Positions 1 to 5,296 of a stretch of 22,611 bases of DNA are shown here, in pieces. The notes beneath the pieces are model-generated. The model saw only the letters and a list, made by a program, of their open reading frames with translations. It was not told where the DNA came from and did no database searches. Both the position numbers and the translations under genes were made by a program. The stretch spans positions 1 through 22,611 of IMG/VR virus record IMGVR_UViG_3300032288_001035. One strand, given 5' to 3'. This DNA is from a virus. Every line of letters begins with the position of its first letter. The first letter of the stretch is position 1.

Positions 1-148
1 CCACCACATCGCCTCTCTCAATCAGCCTCACTGCCAGCTTGATCTTCTCCAGAGATAACTGAGCAATGTCGATCGGCATCGAGACGCCTGTTTTCTTCCG
101 CCACCGTGCCATCAGGGCAGGGAGTTCTTTGGATCTGTCACTGGTCAA
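1..148 (-). CDS. Small protein, cut by the window edge; unknown function
   Basis: An open frame starts with TTG at 148-146 and runs off the left edge after 49 codons. The start is well supported: an AGGAGG Shine-Dalgarno lies 6-7 bases upstream, and TTGA overlaps the stop of the HNH gene. The visible part is basic and charged (LTSDRSKELPALMARW, then RRLIERG-like ending), with no domain I recognise. If the right end of the window is joined to the left end, the frame continues as ARACFSTK and stops at 22586, giving 57 residues. That stop overlaps ATG 22589 of the small terminase by four bases. A small gene between HNH and TerS fits the packaging module, but the function is unknown. Confidence 0.6.
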   Translation of the reverse strand, partial: MTSDRSKELPALMARWRKKTGVSMPIDIAQLSLEKIKLAVRLIERGDVV

Positions 149-582
149 TTTGCACCTCCTGTGGTCAATTCACTTTGCAGGTATTCCTCAATCAGCATTT
201 CTCGGCGTTGGTTGTTGTGAGCTCTGCACTCAATCTGACAGTTGCCGACCGTCATCGCGCCGCCTTTTGAGCGTGGCACTAAATGCCCGCACTCAGCATC
301 GGAGCAACAAGGGCCTTTGCCGCGGTTACTGAAAAAGCACTCGACACCATGAGCAATTGCGACTTCGACTTTGACCTTTGTGTTGGTGTTCTTTCGAACG
401 TTCAACCGCATCTGATCAATGTCGTCCGGTGTAAAAGGAAACACTGTGTCATCGAAGTGCATGACCCATTCCTGATAGATCAGGCAGGCCGCTTGTTTAC
501 GTTCTTGACTTGTCACGAGATCACGCCCGCCAAGTTGGGCTTTGTGAATCGCGATGGCCAGTTTGAGCTCGTTGAATGTCAT
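145..582 (-). CDS. HNH endonuclease
   Basis: A 145-residue HNH nuclease. The C-terminal half carries the ββα-metal core: Cys pairs around CCSDAEC, the catalytic-type His in GHLVPRSKGG, the Asn in VGNCQ, then ECRAHN and a trailing NQRR helix. In HK97-type phages an HNH protein encoded next to the terminase acts with it in cutting packaging sites, and this gene would sit just upstream of TerS if the window is circular. Its ATG (582-580) overlaps the methyltransferase stop as ATGA, so it is translationally coupled. Pairing with a DNA methyltransferase also allows a restriction-modification-like reading, but the packaging role is the simpler one. Confidence 0.85.
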   Translation of the reverse strand: MTFNELKLAIAIHKAQLGGRDLVTSQERKQAACLIYQEWVMHFDDTVFPFTPDDIDQMRLNVRKNTNTKVKVEVAIAHGVECFFSNRGKGPCCSDAECGHLVPRSKGGAMTVGNCQIECRAHNNQRREMLIEEYLQSELTTGGAN

Positions 583-1970
583 GAAATCACCAGCCGTTTC
601 TGAGCCAAATCGACAAACGTTTCGCTCTTGTCGATGCCGATGTATTTCCGACCGTTCCGGATTGCCGCAACTCCTGTTGTCCCGCTGCCGTTGAACGGAT
701 CCACAACCAAATCGCCGGGCTCACTGGCACAAAGCACAATTGGTTCAACCAATGCCAAGGGAAGTTGTGTCGGGAACGTCGGAATCCGTTCTTCGCATGT
801 GCCTGTCAGTCGCGGAATCTGCCAAACGTCGTCCCAAATCTTTCCGCCAGCCGCGGCTCGTTTATCGTTGTACTTTGTCTGACGATCAGACGGACGTGAA
901 ACCGGCTCGGCATTCCAAACCATTGCCCGCTTGTGCATGGTCGCATAGAAGATGTGGCGGCTTGTCCGGTTGAACTTCCCGGAACAGTTCACGCCGAACG
1001 TCTCGTACCACTTGATCCAGTTCCGGATATTGAAACCGAGATCCTTCAGAATGAGGCACGACTCCGCGGCCACTTCGTCGCAGGTCATCAGCCACAGGCT
1101 GCCGTCGTCTGTCAGACACTCACGGCACAAGGACAACCAGTCTTTGCACCAGCCGACGAACTTGTCATGCGGCATTGAATCGGCTTCAGCTCCGTCGCCG
1201 TAATCGATTCCGATGTTGTACGGTGGATCCGTGAAGATCAGCCGGGCAGGTCCGTGATTGTCGCGGACTGATTCCAGCCCAGTGATCACATCGTCATTGA
1301 TCAAAGTCCACAACGGTTGATCGTCGCTGAGCTCCTGAACTGCTGCCGCTTTCTGCTCGAGCTCAACAGCCTTTTCCGTTCGCTTTATTTCCGCCATTGC
1401 TTGCGGAATTGTCAGCTTGCCCTGTTCAATCTTCTCGGCGAGATCCGTGCGCGTTGCGACGATTTTTTCGGCTGGCTTGATGTACCCGCGATTTGTTCCG
1501 GCCGATGCGGCTCGCTTTGAATCTGTCAGGGCATCATTGTCTTTTTTACTGGTGCAATTAGTTGCACCAGTTTTTGGCCTTCCACCTTTCGGCTGCTCCG
1601 CGACAGTAGCGGCAATCGCCTTTTGGTATTCCTCATCCAATTGAGCTCGTTTCGCGTCAGCAATTGCAGCCTGACTCGAGCTTAGATGTCTTCGTGTCCG
1701 ATTCTTTGACCACACGAACGACAACGCCTCTGATGCGGATCCGGTAAACTCAACAGTCTTCGGCTTCACTTGAGCGATCGCACAAGCGGCACTGCGGTTT
1801 CGACCGTCCAAAACTTTGCCGTCAAACATGACGACAGGTTCGCGGAGTCCATGCTTTGCGATGTCATCGGCCAGCGCTTGGAGCTCGTCATCTGGCATCA
1901 TCGGGAAAATGCAGGCTGCTGGATGCCATGCGAGATTCACCGGCGCGTCGCTATTTAGGCGCGTTCCCAT
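579..1970 (-). CDS. DNA methyltransferase with N-terminal ParB/Srx-like domain
   Basis: A 463-residue two-domain protein. Residues about 10-105 form a ParB/sulfiredoxin-like fold, with the KVLDGRNRSAAC motif at 52-63. Residues about 110-215 are a charged, probably helical linker. Residues 220-463 are a SAM-dependent amino-methyltransferase of the β type: catalytic DPPYN at 248-252 comes before the SAM-binding motif DPFNGSGTTG near 424-433. This class makes N6-methyladenine or N4-methylcytosine. ParB-methyltransferase fusions are common in phages and protect phage DNA or modify regulation. GGAGG at 1985-1981 lies 10 bases before the ATG. It is the first gene after the promoter and folded leader at 1986-2155, and is coupled to the HNH gene by an ATGA overlap. 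Confidence 0.92.
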   Translation of the reverse strand: MGTRLNSDAPVNLAWHPAACIFPMMPDDELQALADDIAKHGLREPVVMFDGKVLDGRNRSAACAIAQVKPKTVEFTGSASEALSFVWSKNRTRRHLSSSQAAIADAKRAQLDEEYQKAIAATVAEQPKGGRPKTGATNCTSKKDNDALTDSKRAASAGTNRGYIKPAEKIVATRTDLAEKIEQGKLTIPQAMAEIKRTEKAVELEQKAAAVQELSDDQPLWTLINDDVITGLESVRDNHGPARLIFTDPPYNIGIDYGDGAEADSMPHDKFVGWCKDWLSLCRECLTDDGSLWLMTCDEVAAESCLILKDLGFNIRNWIKWYETFGVNCSGKFNRTSRHIFYATMHKRAMVWNAEPVSRPSDRQTKYNDKRAAAGGKIWDDVWQIPRLTGTCEERIPTFPTQLPLALVEPIVLCASEPGDLVVDPFNGSGTTGVAAIRNGRKYIGIDKSETFVDLAQKRLVIS

Positions 1971-1985
1971 TCAATGCACACCTCC

Positions 1986-2070
1986 GTGCGGCACCGCTTA
2001 ACGCAGGTCCGCACTCCGTTGCATCACGCTCCACGATGTGGAGTTGTCGCCCGTTGCTCGGGCTGCGTGA
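1986..2070 (-). promoter_or_regulatory. Structured 5' leader of the methyltransferase operon (possible three-way junction plus RBS-proximal hairpin)
   Basis: Read on the minus strand, 2070-2066 pairs with 2028-2024 (TCACG/CGTGA). This encloses two perfect hairpins: 2063-2059 with 2053-2049 (GCCCG/CGGGC, 5-base loop) and 2043-2038 with 2034-2029 (CTCCAC/GTGGAG, 3-base loop). A second domain follows: 2014-2009 pairs with 1991-1986 (GTGCGG/CCGCAC), extended by ACC/GGT, and ends exactly where GGAGG begins at 1985. The stems are seen directly. The three-way-junction model and any regulatory role are inference. I do not recognise a known SAM or SAH riboswitch consensus. Confidence 0.5.
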
Positions 2071-2076
2071 CAAGTC

Positions 2077-2125
2077 TCAAAACAAAAACCCCGTTGACCG
2101 AGTTATCAGGCTCAATCAACGGGGT
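2077..2125 (-). terminator. Intrinsic terminator or attenuator after the HTH gene
   Basis: A perfect 10-bp inverted repeat (ACCCCGTTGA at 2125-2116, TCAACGGGGT at 2097-2088, minus strand) is separated by 18 bases that can pair further (TGAG/CTCG). It is followed by TTTTTGTTTTG. The T-run exists only in the leftward direction. The hairpin lies 33 bases past the HTH stop. It also begins at the predicted start point of the promoter at 2128-2155, so it could attenuate that transcript as well. Confidence 0.7.
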
Positions 2126-2127
2126 GC

Positions 2128-2155
2128 ATATTACCGCTAGAAGTAGGATAGTCAA
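2128..2155 (-). promoter_or_regulatory. Predicted sigma70-type promoter for the methyltransferase/late operon
   Basis: On the minus strand TTGACT (2155-2150) and TAATAT (2133-2128) are separated by 16 bases. The -35 box matches consensus at five of six positions, and the -10 box keeps the first two and last two bases. The expected start is near 2121, inside the first arm of the terminator-like hairpin. The -35 box begins three bases after the HTH stop codon. This is the best promoter I see for the leftward operon. Confidence 0.5.
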
Positions 2156-2157
2156 TA

Positions 2158-2346
2158 CTACCCGGCCACTTTCTTTCTTCGATCTGGAAGATTCTGGATT
2201 TTTTCGATTTCCTTCTGGCTTAGGAACCGATCCCGCCCCATGAAGATTCCAATTGAATACTCACGGCAGATCTGGCGCACGCGACCATCGGTAACGCCGA
2301 GTTTTTCGGCTGCCTGCGAAACGGAAAAGAGTTGTTGAGTTGCCAT
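2158..2346 (-). CDS. Small helix-turn-helix DNA-binding protein (excisionase/MerR-like)
   Basis: A 62-residue protein starting MATQQLFSVSQAAEKLG. The winged helix-turn-helix pattern FSVSQAAEKLGVTDGRVRQI is followed by a short wing (FMGRDRFLSQKEIEKI) and a basic tail, the usual form of excisionase/MerR-N-terminal proteins. ATG 2346-2344 was chosen because GGAG lies 8 bases upstream; longer in-frame starts lack this. ATG 2352 is also possible. It sits between the attachment site and the leftward operon promoter, so it may act as excisionase, as regulator of the operon, or both. The function is inferred from fold and position only. Confidence 0.75.
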   Translation of the reverse strand: MATQQLFSVSQAAEKLGVTDGRVRQICREYSIGIFMGRDRFLSQKEIEKIQNLPDRRKKVAG

Positions 2347-2359
2347 AATCATGCTCCGT

Positions 2360-2388
2360 AAAATACCTCGTGCGGTAGTGAATGTCCA
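2360..2388 (-). promoter_or_regulatory. Possible promoter of the HTH gene
   Basis: TGGACA (2388-2383) and TATTTT (2365-2360) on the minus strand are 17 bases apart, close to sigma70 consensus. A start 7 bases after the -10 box would leave almost no leader and would fall inside the proposed Shine-Dalgarno. The element is therefore uncertain. Confidence 0.3.
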
Positions 2389-2485
2389 TGAAAAAAGAGC
2401 CTGAAGATTCTGATAACCACCGAGACTTATCATTGAGGTGGCGACCGCCCTCGCGGGTCAATCAATCTTCAAACTCTTTTTTCAT
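2388..2485. repeat. Long inverted repeat abutting the tRNA-Leu fragment
   Basis: Arms 2388-2409 and 2464-2485 match at 19 of 22 positions: 12 perfect bases (ATGAAAAAAGAG), a 3-base mismatch, then 7 perfect bases (GAAGATT). The 54-base spacer holds two smaller inverted repeats, TGATAA/TTATCA (2411-2416, 2427-2432) and CCACC/GGTGG (2417-2421, 2437-2441). The right arm ends exactly beside the discriminator base of the tRNA fragment. T-runs leave the stem in both directions, so it may be a terminator for the restored tRNA gene, or recombination-protein sites, or both. Confidence 0.65.
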
Positions 2486-2537
2486 TGCGCAAGACAGGAG
2501 TTGAACCTGCACGAGTTTTACCTCACTAGCTCCTGAA
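2486..2537 (-). other. Attachment site: 3' half of a tRNA-Leu(CAG)
   Basis: Minus-strand reading: anticodon loop TTCAGGA (2537-2531, anticodon CAG at 2535-2533), 3' anticodon stem GCTAG, a class II variable arm with GAG/CTC pairing (2525-2511), a T arm GCAGG-TTCAACT-CCTGT (2510-2494), acceptor strand CTTGCGC (2493-2487), discriminator A at 2486. No CCA is encoded. Upstream of the loop, neither the expected CTAGC anticodon-stem strand nor a GCGCAAG acceptor strand is present, so this is not a full tRNA. A break at the anticodon loop next to a tyrosine recombinase gene is the standard signature of tRNA-targeted integration. With phage genes on both sides, attP is favoured over a prophage end. 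Confidence 0.82.
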
Positions 2538-2540
2538 AGT

Positions 2541-2687
2541 GACGCGATGCCACACGAGTGGTGGCGACGCGCTAGGCATCTTCCCCATGTGGGAACATCC
2601 GCAATGTTTTCGATACCGAAACGTTCAACCCAGACCGAAAATCTTCCGACAAATGGGGTAGCAATTGAGTTGCCCTAGTCACCAGTG
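2541..2687. repeat. Right arm of the attachment region with clustered inverted repeats; no gene seen
   Basis: The stretch between the tRNA fragment and the integrase holds several short inverted repeats: GATGCC/GGCATC (2546-2551, 2575-2580) enclosing CCAC/GTGG, TTCCC/GGGAA (2581-2595) and a TTTCG/CGAAA pair near 2609-2621. GACGCG occurs twice, 25 bases apart (2541, 2566). These could be arm-type integrase sites or the integrase leader. I see no convincing rightward promoter or coding region here. Confidence 0.4.
2568..2587 (+). repeat. 20-base direct repeat, copy 1 (flanks integrase)
   Basis: Matches 3601-3620 at 17 of 20 positions around the shared core CTAGGCATC. The two copies lie before and after the integrase gene in the same orientation. 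Confidence 0.5.
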
Positions 2688-2688
2688 A

Positions 2689-3582
2689 ATGGAGTCACAT
2701 CACTGGGAACGTACTATGCACATCGTTGATCATGCAGCCGAATACTGCCGACGTAAGTCAATCGCGAAAACTCCGCTCAGCAACGTACGACGCTTTGTAA
2801 AGGTGGTCGGAAACCTCGAGGCCGACACTATCACTCAGGCTCATGTCGAACAGTTCGTGATTGCAGCCAGAGCGGAGAAAATCCCGGAGTCCTCAATCCG
2901 TGGCATCGTGAAGGATGTCCGCACGATCGTCCTTGATGCAGGAGGCCCGGAGCTTCGCAACACTGTCAAGAAGCCCAAACCAGATCCACGCCCATGCGAA
3001 ATTTTCGACCTCGATACAATGTGGCCGTGGCTTGCTCCGTGGTCGTGCCAAATGGTTGTGCTAGCGTATTGGACCTGTGCTAGGCTGGAAGACTGCATCA
3101 AGCTTCAGCTTGCCGCCGACGCTGGCTGCCGGTCGATCAATTGGGAAGCTCAGAAGACCGGCCACCGCCATCGCATCCCAGTCCCGCCGTGGCTTTGCAA
3201 ATGGCTCGAACCTGTAAGACTTCCTTACAAGTTGAGCAACGATCACGCGCAGGTCATCGTCAGGGGAGAACTGGACCGCGTTTGCAAGGTCGCAAAGATT
3301 CCGCGAATCCTGCCAAGCCAGATCCGGGACCGGGGAATAACAGAATGGAGCAAAGTGTCAAGCGATGCCGGGGCTTTGCTGCATGGCCACGGACTTGGAA
3401 CGCGGGACCATTATGTTCCTGCTCTGGAGATTCTAACCGCCGCAATGGACCGCGTGCGAGTTCCTGCAGCGTTTGGGGCTGCATCATCGCCGGAAGAATC
3501 GTTTCTGCATTCGTTCAGGCGGCTTGATCCTGCTGCACAGAATCTACTGGGAGGCATGGCGGAACGGCTGGCGGCTGGCTAG
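2689..3582 (+). CDS. int: Tyrosine recombinase (phage integrase)
   Basis: A 297-residue site-specific recombinase. An N-terminal helical core-binding domain (about 10-95) precedes the catalytic domain (about 105-250). Catalytic residues visible: Arg132 (CARLED), Lys156 (QKTGHRHRIPV), Arg213 (SQIRDR), His234 (HGHG) and the nucleophile Tyr242 (DHYVP). The His of the usual HxxR box is Ser210 here. The gene points away from the tRNA-Leu fragment 150 bases upstream, which is its likely target. ATG 2689 has no clear ribosome site. ATG 2716 has a weak GGGAA upstream and may be the real start. An inverted repeat CCAGTG/CACTGG (2682-2687, 2701-2706) straddles the first ATG and could be an operator. 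About 45 residues follow the last motif. Confidence 0.85.
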   Translation: MESHHWERTMHIVDHAAEYCRRKSIAKTPLSNVRRFVKVVGNLEADTITQAHVEQFVIAARAEKIPESSIRGIVKDVRTIVLDAGGPELRNTVKKPKPDPRPCEIFDLDTMWPWLAPWSCQMVVLAYWTCARLEDCIKLQLAADAGCRSINWEAQKTGHRHRIPVPPWLCKWLEPVRLPYKLSNDHAQVIVRGELDRVCKVAKIPRILPSQIRDRGITEWSKVSSDAGALLHGHGLGTRDHYVPALEILTAAMDRVRVPAAFGAASSPEESFLHSFRRLDPAAQNLLGGMAERLAAG

Positions 3583-3600
3583 TCATTTGACATTCCGCCC

Positions 3601-3620
3601 CGCCCTAGGCATCCTCTCCA
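3601..3620 (+). repeat. 20-base direct repeat, copy 2 (flanks integrase)
   Basis: Second copy of 2568-2587 (17 of 20 identical), 18 bases after the integrase stop. A perfect TTGACA at 3587-3592 lies 17 bases before CATCCT at 3610-3615 inside the repeat, so it may overlap a weak promoter for the small genes that follow. Confidence 0.45.
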
Positions 3621-3623
3621 CAC

Positions 3624-3719
3624 ATGAACCCATCCCCCCGAATCGCCCGTGACCTGAAAGCCTGCCTTGTCGCAGGCCCGATTCTGCTGCTGATGTGGGT
3701 ACTGAAGGGGTGTGCGTGA
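3624..3719 (+). CDS. Tiny one-helix membrane peptide; unknown function
   Basis: A 31-codon frame beginning MNPSPRIARDLKACLV, with one hydrophobic segment (about residues 13-27, VAGPILLLMWVL). Its TGA (3717-3719) overlaps the next ATG as TGATG, which suggests translational coupling. No Shine-Dalgarno is seen. The only promoter-like element would start the transcript almost at the ATG. It may be a real small membrane protein, or just a leader that couples to the next gene. Confidence 0.4.
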   Translation: MNPSPRIARDLKACLVAGPILLLMWVLKGCA

Positions 3720-3988
3720 TGGCCGGATTGTGCGCGTTTCTATTTCCCGGCCTCGGACACCTGATCTTAGGCAAGCCCGGCCAGGCGTTGCTGTGGTGCG
3801 TCGGCATCTTCACCGGCTATCTGCTTTTCATTCTGCCGGGGATCTTCCTGCACATTGGCTCGATCGTCCATGCTGCGAGACTCGACCGCAGACAACAGGC
3901 TGAATTGATGACAAGGGCCATGCGTGGCGCTCGTGCTGAACGGCCTGATACGTGGCAGCAGCCGGAGAACTGGAAGCCACGACGGTAA
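3719..3988 (+). CDS. Small two-helix membrane protein (TM2-like)
   Basis: An 89-residue protein. The first helix AGLCAFLFPGLGHLILG and second helix ALLWCVGIFTGYLLFILPG are separated by a short KPGQ turn, with a third hydrophobic stretch IFLHIGSIVHA. A basic, soluble tail from about residue 62 ends KPRR. The PGLGHLILGKPGQ pattern is that of small TM2-like bacterial membrane proteins. ATG 3719 was chosen over 3695 because AAGGGG lies 7 bases upstream and the TGATG coupling fits. Location after the integrase suggests a lysogeny-expressed membrane protein, for example for exclusion, or a holin-like protein. Neither can be shown from sequence. Confidence 0.75.
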   Translation: MAGLCAFLFPGLGHLILGKPGQALLWCVGIFTGYLLFILPGIFLHIGSIVHAARLDRRQQAELMTRAMRGARAERPDTWQQPENWKPRR

Positions 3989-4033
3989 ACGAAGCGATCC
4001 ACTCCGATCGGAGTGGATCTCCCAGTGCTTCGT
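3989..4033. terminator. Bidirectional terminator between converging operons, containing a 24-bp perfect palindrome
   Basis: ACGAAGC (3989-3995) pairs with GCTTCGT (4027-4033). Inside is a perfect 24-bp palindrome at 3996-4019 (GATCCACTCCGA and its complement). TTTTTG follows on the plus strand and GTTTACC on the minus strand. It lies one base after the stop of the membrane-protein gene, at the meeting point of the plus and minus units. Confidence 0.75.
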
Positions 4034-4039
4034 TTTTGC

Positions 4040-4059
4040 AACCCCTATTTATCCGGGGT
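4040..4059 (-). terminator. Second terminator hairpin for the leftward operon
   Basis: ACCCC/GGGGT with a 10-base loop, 20 bases past the last leftward stop codon. The run TTGCAAAAACG that follows on the minus strand is not a clean T-run, so termination may rely on the adjacent larger hairpin. Confidence 0.4.
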
Positions 4060-4079
4060 CGCTTGCCGTAACATGACAT

Positions 4080-4760
4080 TCATTGTACGCAAAACCTCGA
4101 CACCAGTTTGTCTCCATCCGGCCGCCACGAATTTGAACTGTTTGCCGTCGCGAAGTAGTTTCGGTTTTCTTCGTCCAGATTCGTCGGATCCAGATACCAA
4201 GGCATGTGCCGGGCTGTGTAATCGCCTGCTGTTCTGACTGCTCGAATCCCAGCAACCTTTGTGGCAATCCTGACTGGCGTGTGACTGCGATACATTGCCA
4301 GCGTCGTGTCGATTGGAGCCCAGTATCGAAAGCCGTCCACGGGCCTGTTCCAGAAAGTTGACTCCCAGCCTCTGACGACTGTCTGCCACGGTGGAAGATC
4401 GTCAATCCGAAGTGCGACGCCTGACTTGACTGGCGGATTGTTCCACGACGTAAGTGGCTTGCAAAGTACGTCCATCAGATCGGCTGGCACGCCTTCGAGA
4501 TCAAGATCGCAGTCCGTGACGCAATAGAACCCGTCGCTGGGCCTTGCTGTCGCTCCAGATTTCCACGGAGCGTGATGGCCCATGTTCTCGGCCAATCGAA
4601 TCACCTCGAACGGGCAGTGCTGATACCAGTTCAGCAATGGCTCCCAAGTTGATGCGTTGTCGACGATCACCGGCACAGCGTTGTCAAGTGCTGCGATCTG
4701 CTCACACAGCCTGCGCGTGGTCGTCAGCCGGTTAAATGTGTTGACATAGACTGGAGTCAT
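4080..4760 (-). CDS. Glycosyltransferase family 2-like protein (GT-A)
   Basis: A 226-residue nucleotide-sugar transferase. The N-terminus has the GT-A pattern: MTPVYVNTFNRLTTTRRL, then VIVDNASTW near residue 31, LAENMGHHAPWKSG, and the metal-binding DXD-type cluster TDCDLD near residue 85. ATG 4760 was chosen because ATGA overlaps the stop of the methyltransferase; the frame is open 40 codons further upstream. It is the last gene of the leftward operon and forms a three-gene cassette with the methyltransferase and Cys-cluster glycosyltransferase before it. Substrate unknown; virion protein or host surface polysaccharide are the two options. Confidence 0.8.
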   Translation of the reverse strand: MTPVYVNTFNRLTTTRRLCEQIAALDNAVPVIVDNASTWEPLLNWYQHCPFEVIRLAENMGHHAPWKSGATARPSDGFYCVTDCDLDLEGVPADLMDVLCKPLTSWNNPPVKSGVALRIDDLPPWQTVVRGWESTFWNRPVDGFRYWAPIDTTLAMYRSHTPVRIATKVAGIRAVRTAGDYTARHMPWYLDPTNLDEENRNYFATANSSNSWRPDGDKLVSRFCVQ

Positions 4761-5296
4761 GGTTTCACCAGCATGGCCAGCTTGTTGTTGCAGAAAAATG
4801 AGTGAGCCGCGCCCGTCCGTTTTGCGAATGCCGTGATTCTCGCATGTGCCCGTTCTGCTTCCGGAAACCACGCCGAGCAATGCAGGTCTTCAATAAAATA
4901 TTTTCCGCCCGATCTAAGCAACTTCCAGAATACCTCCAGCGTTAGCAGTTGGTCATTCGGCCTGTGCGATCCGTCGTCGATGATTACGTCAACGCGGCAC
5001 ATCCCGTTCGCGAAATCCTCCAGCGAATCAACGCTGCCCTGATCGCAGTGATGCAGGTCTGCAATCATGAACAAATCATCGGTCATCGTTTCCGTTCTGT
5101 TGTCGATCGCGATCAGGTCCAATTCTTCCGACCACTCTGCCCACATTCGCAACGATAACCCCTTATCAATTCCGATCTCAAGCAGCGTGCATTCTTCGTT
5201 GATTGCCGATTCGTAGATCTTGGTGTATCCGTGCTTCTCATGAGCCGTCGTGCCTTTGTCGCATCCGATCCGATTGGCGATTTCGGTGAGTGTCAT
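4757..5296 (-). CDS. SAM-dependent methyltransferase (macrocin O-methyltransferase-like, class I)
   Basis: A 179-residue class I methyltransferase of the type found in polysaccharide and antibiotic-sugar clusters. It shows CDKGTTAHEKHGYTKIYE at the N-terminus, the SAM-binding motif LLEIGIDKGLSLRMW, an acidic IAIDNR, then VDVIIDDGSHRPNDQ and GGKYFIEDLHCSAW. ATG 5296 is chosen: ATGA overlaps the previous stop and GAGGGG lies about 7 bases upstream. It is flanked on both sides by glycosyltransferases, so it probably methylates a sugar they transfer. Confidence 0.85.
   Translation of the reverse strand: MTLTEIANRIGCDKGTTAHEKHGYTKIYESAINEECTLLEIGIDKGLSLRMWAEWSEELDLIAIDNRTETMTDDLFMIADLHHCDQGSVDSLEDFANGMCRVDVIIDDGSHRPNDQLLTLEVFWKLLRSGGKYFIEDLHCSAWFPEAERAHARITAFAKRTGAAHSFFCNNKLAMLVKP

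Noticed and set aside
1986-2070. Known SAM or SAH riboswitch
   Set aside because: Stems exist, but I could not match the conserved loop and junction sequences of the established classes.
2261-2461. Minus-strand 66-codon frame overlapping the HTH gene
   Set aside because: Crosses the inverted repeats of the attachment region and overlaps the helix-turn-helix frame; no domain and no ribosome site.
2486-2600. Complete tRNA gene
   Set aside because: No 5' acceptor strand GCGCAAG, D arm or 5' anticodon stem complementary to GCTAG can be placed at tRNA-like distance; only the 3' half is present.
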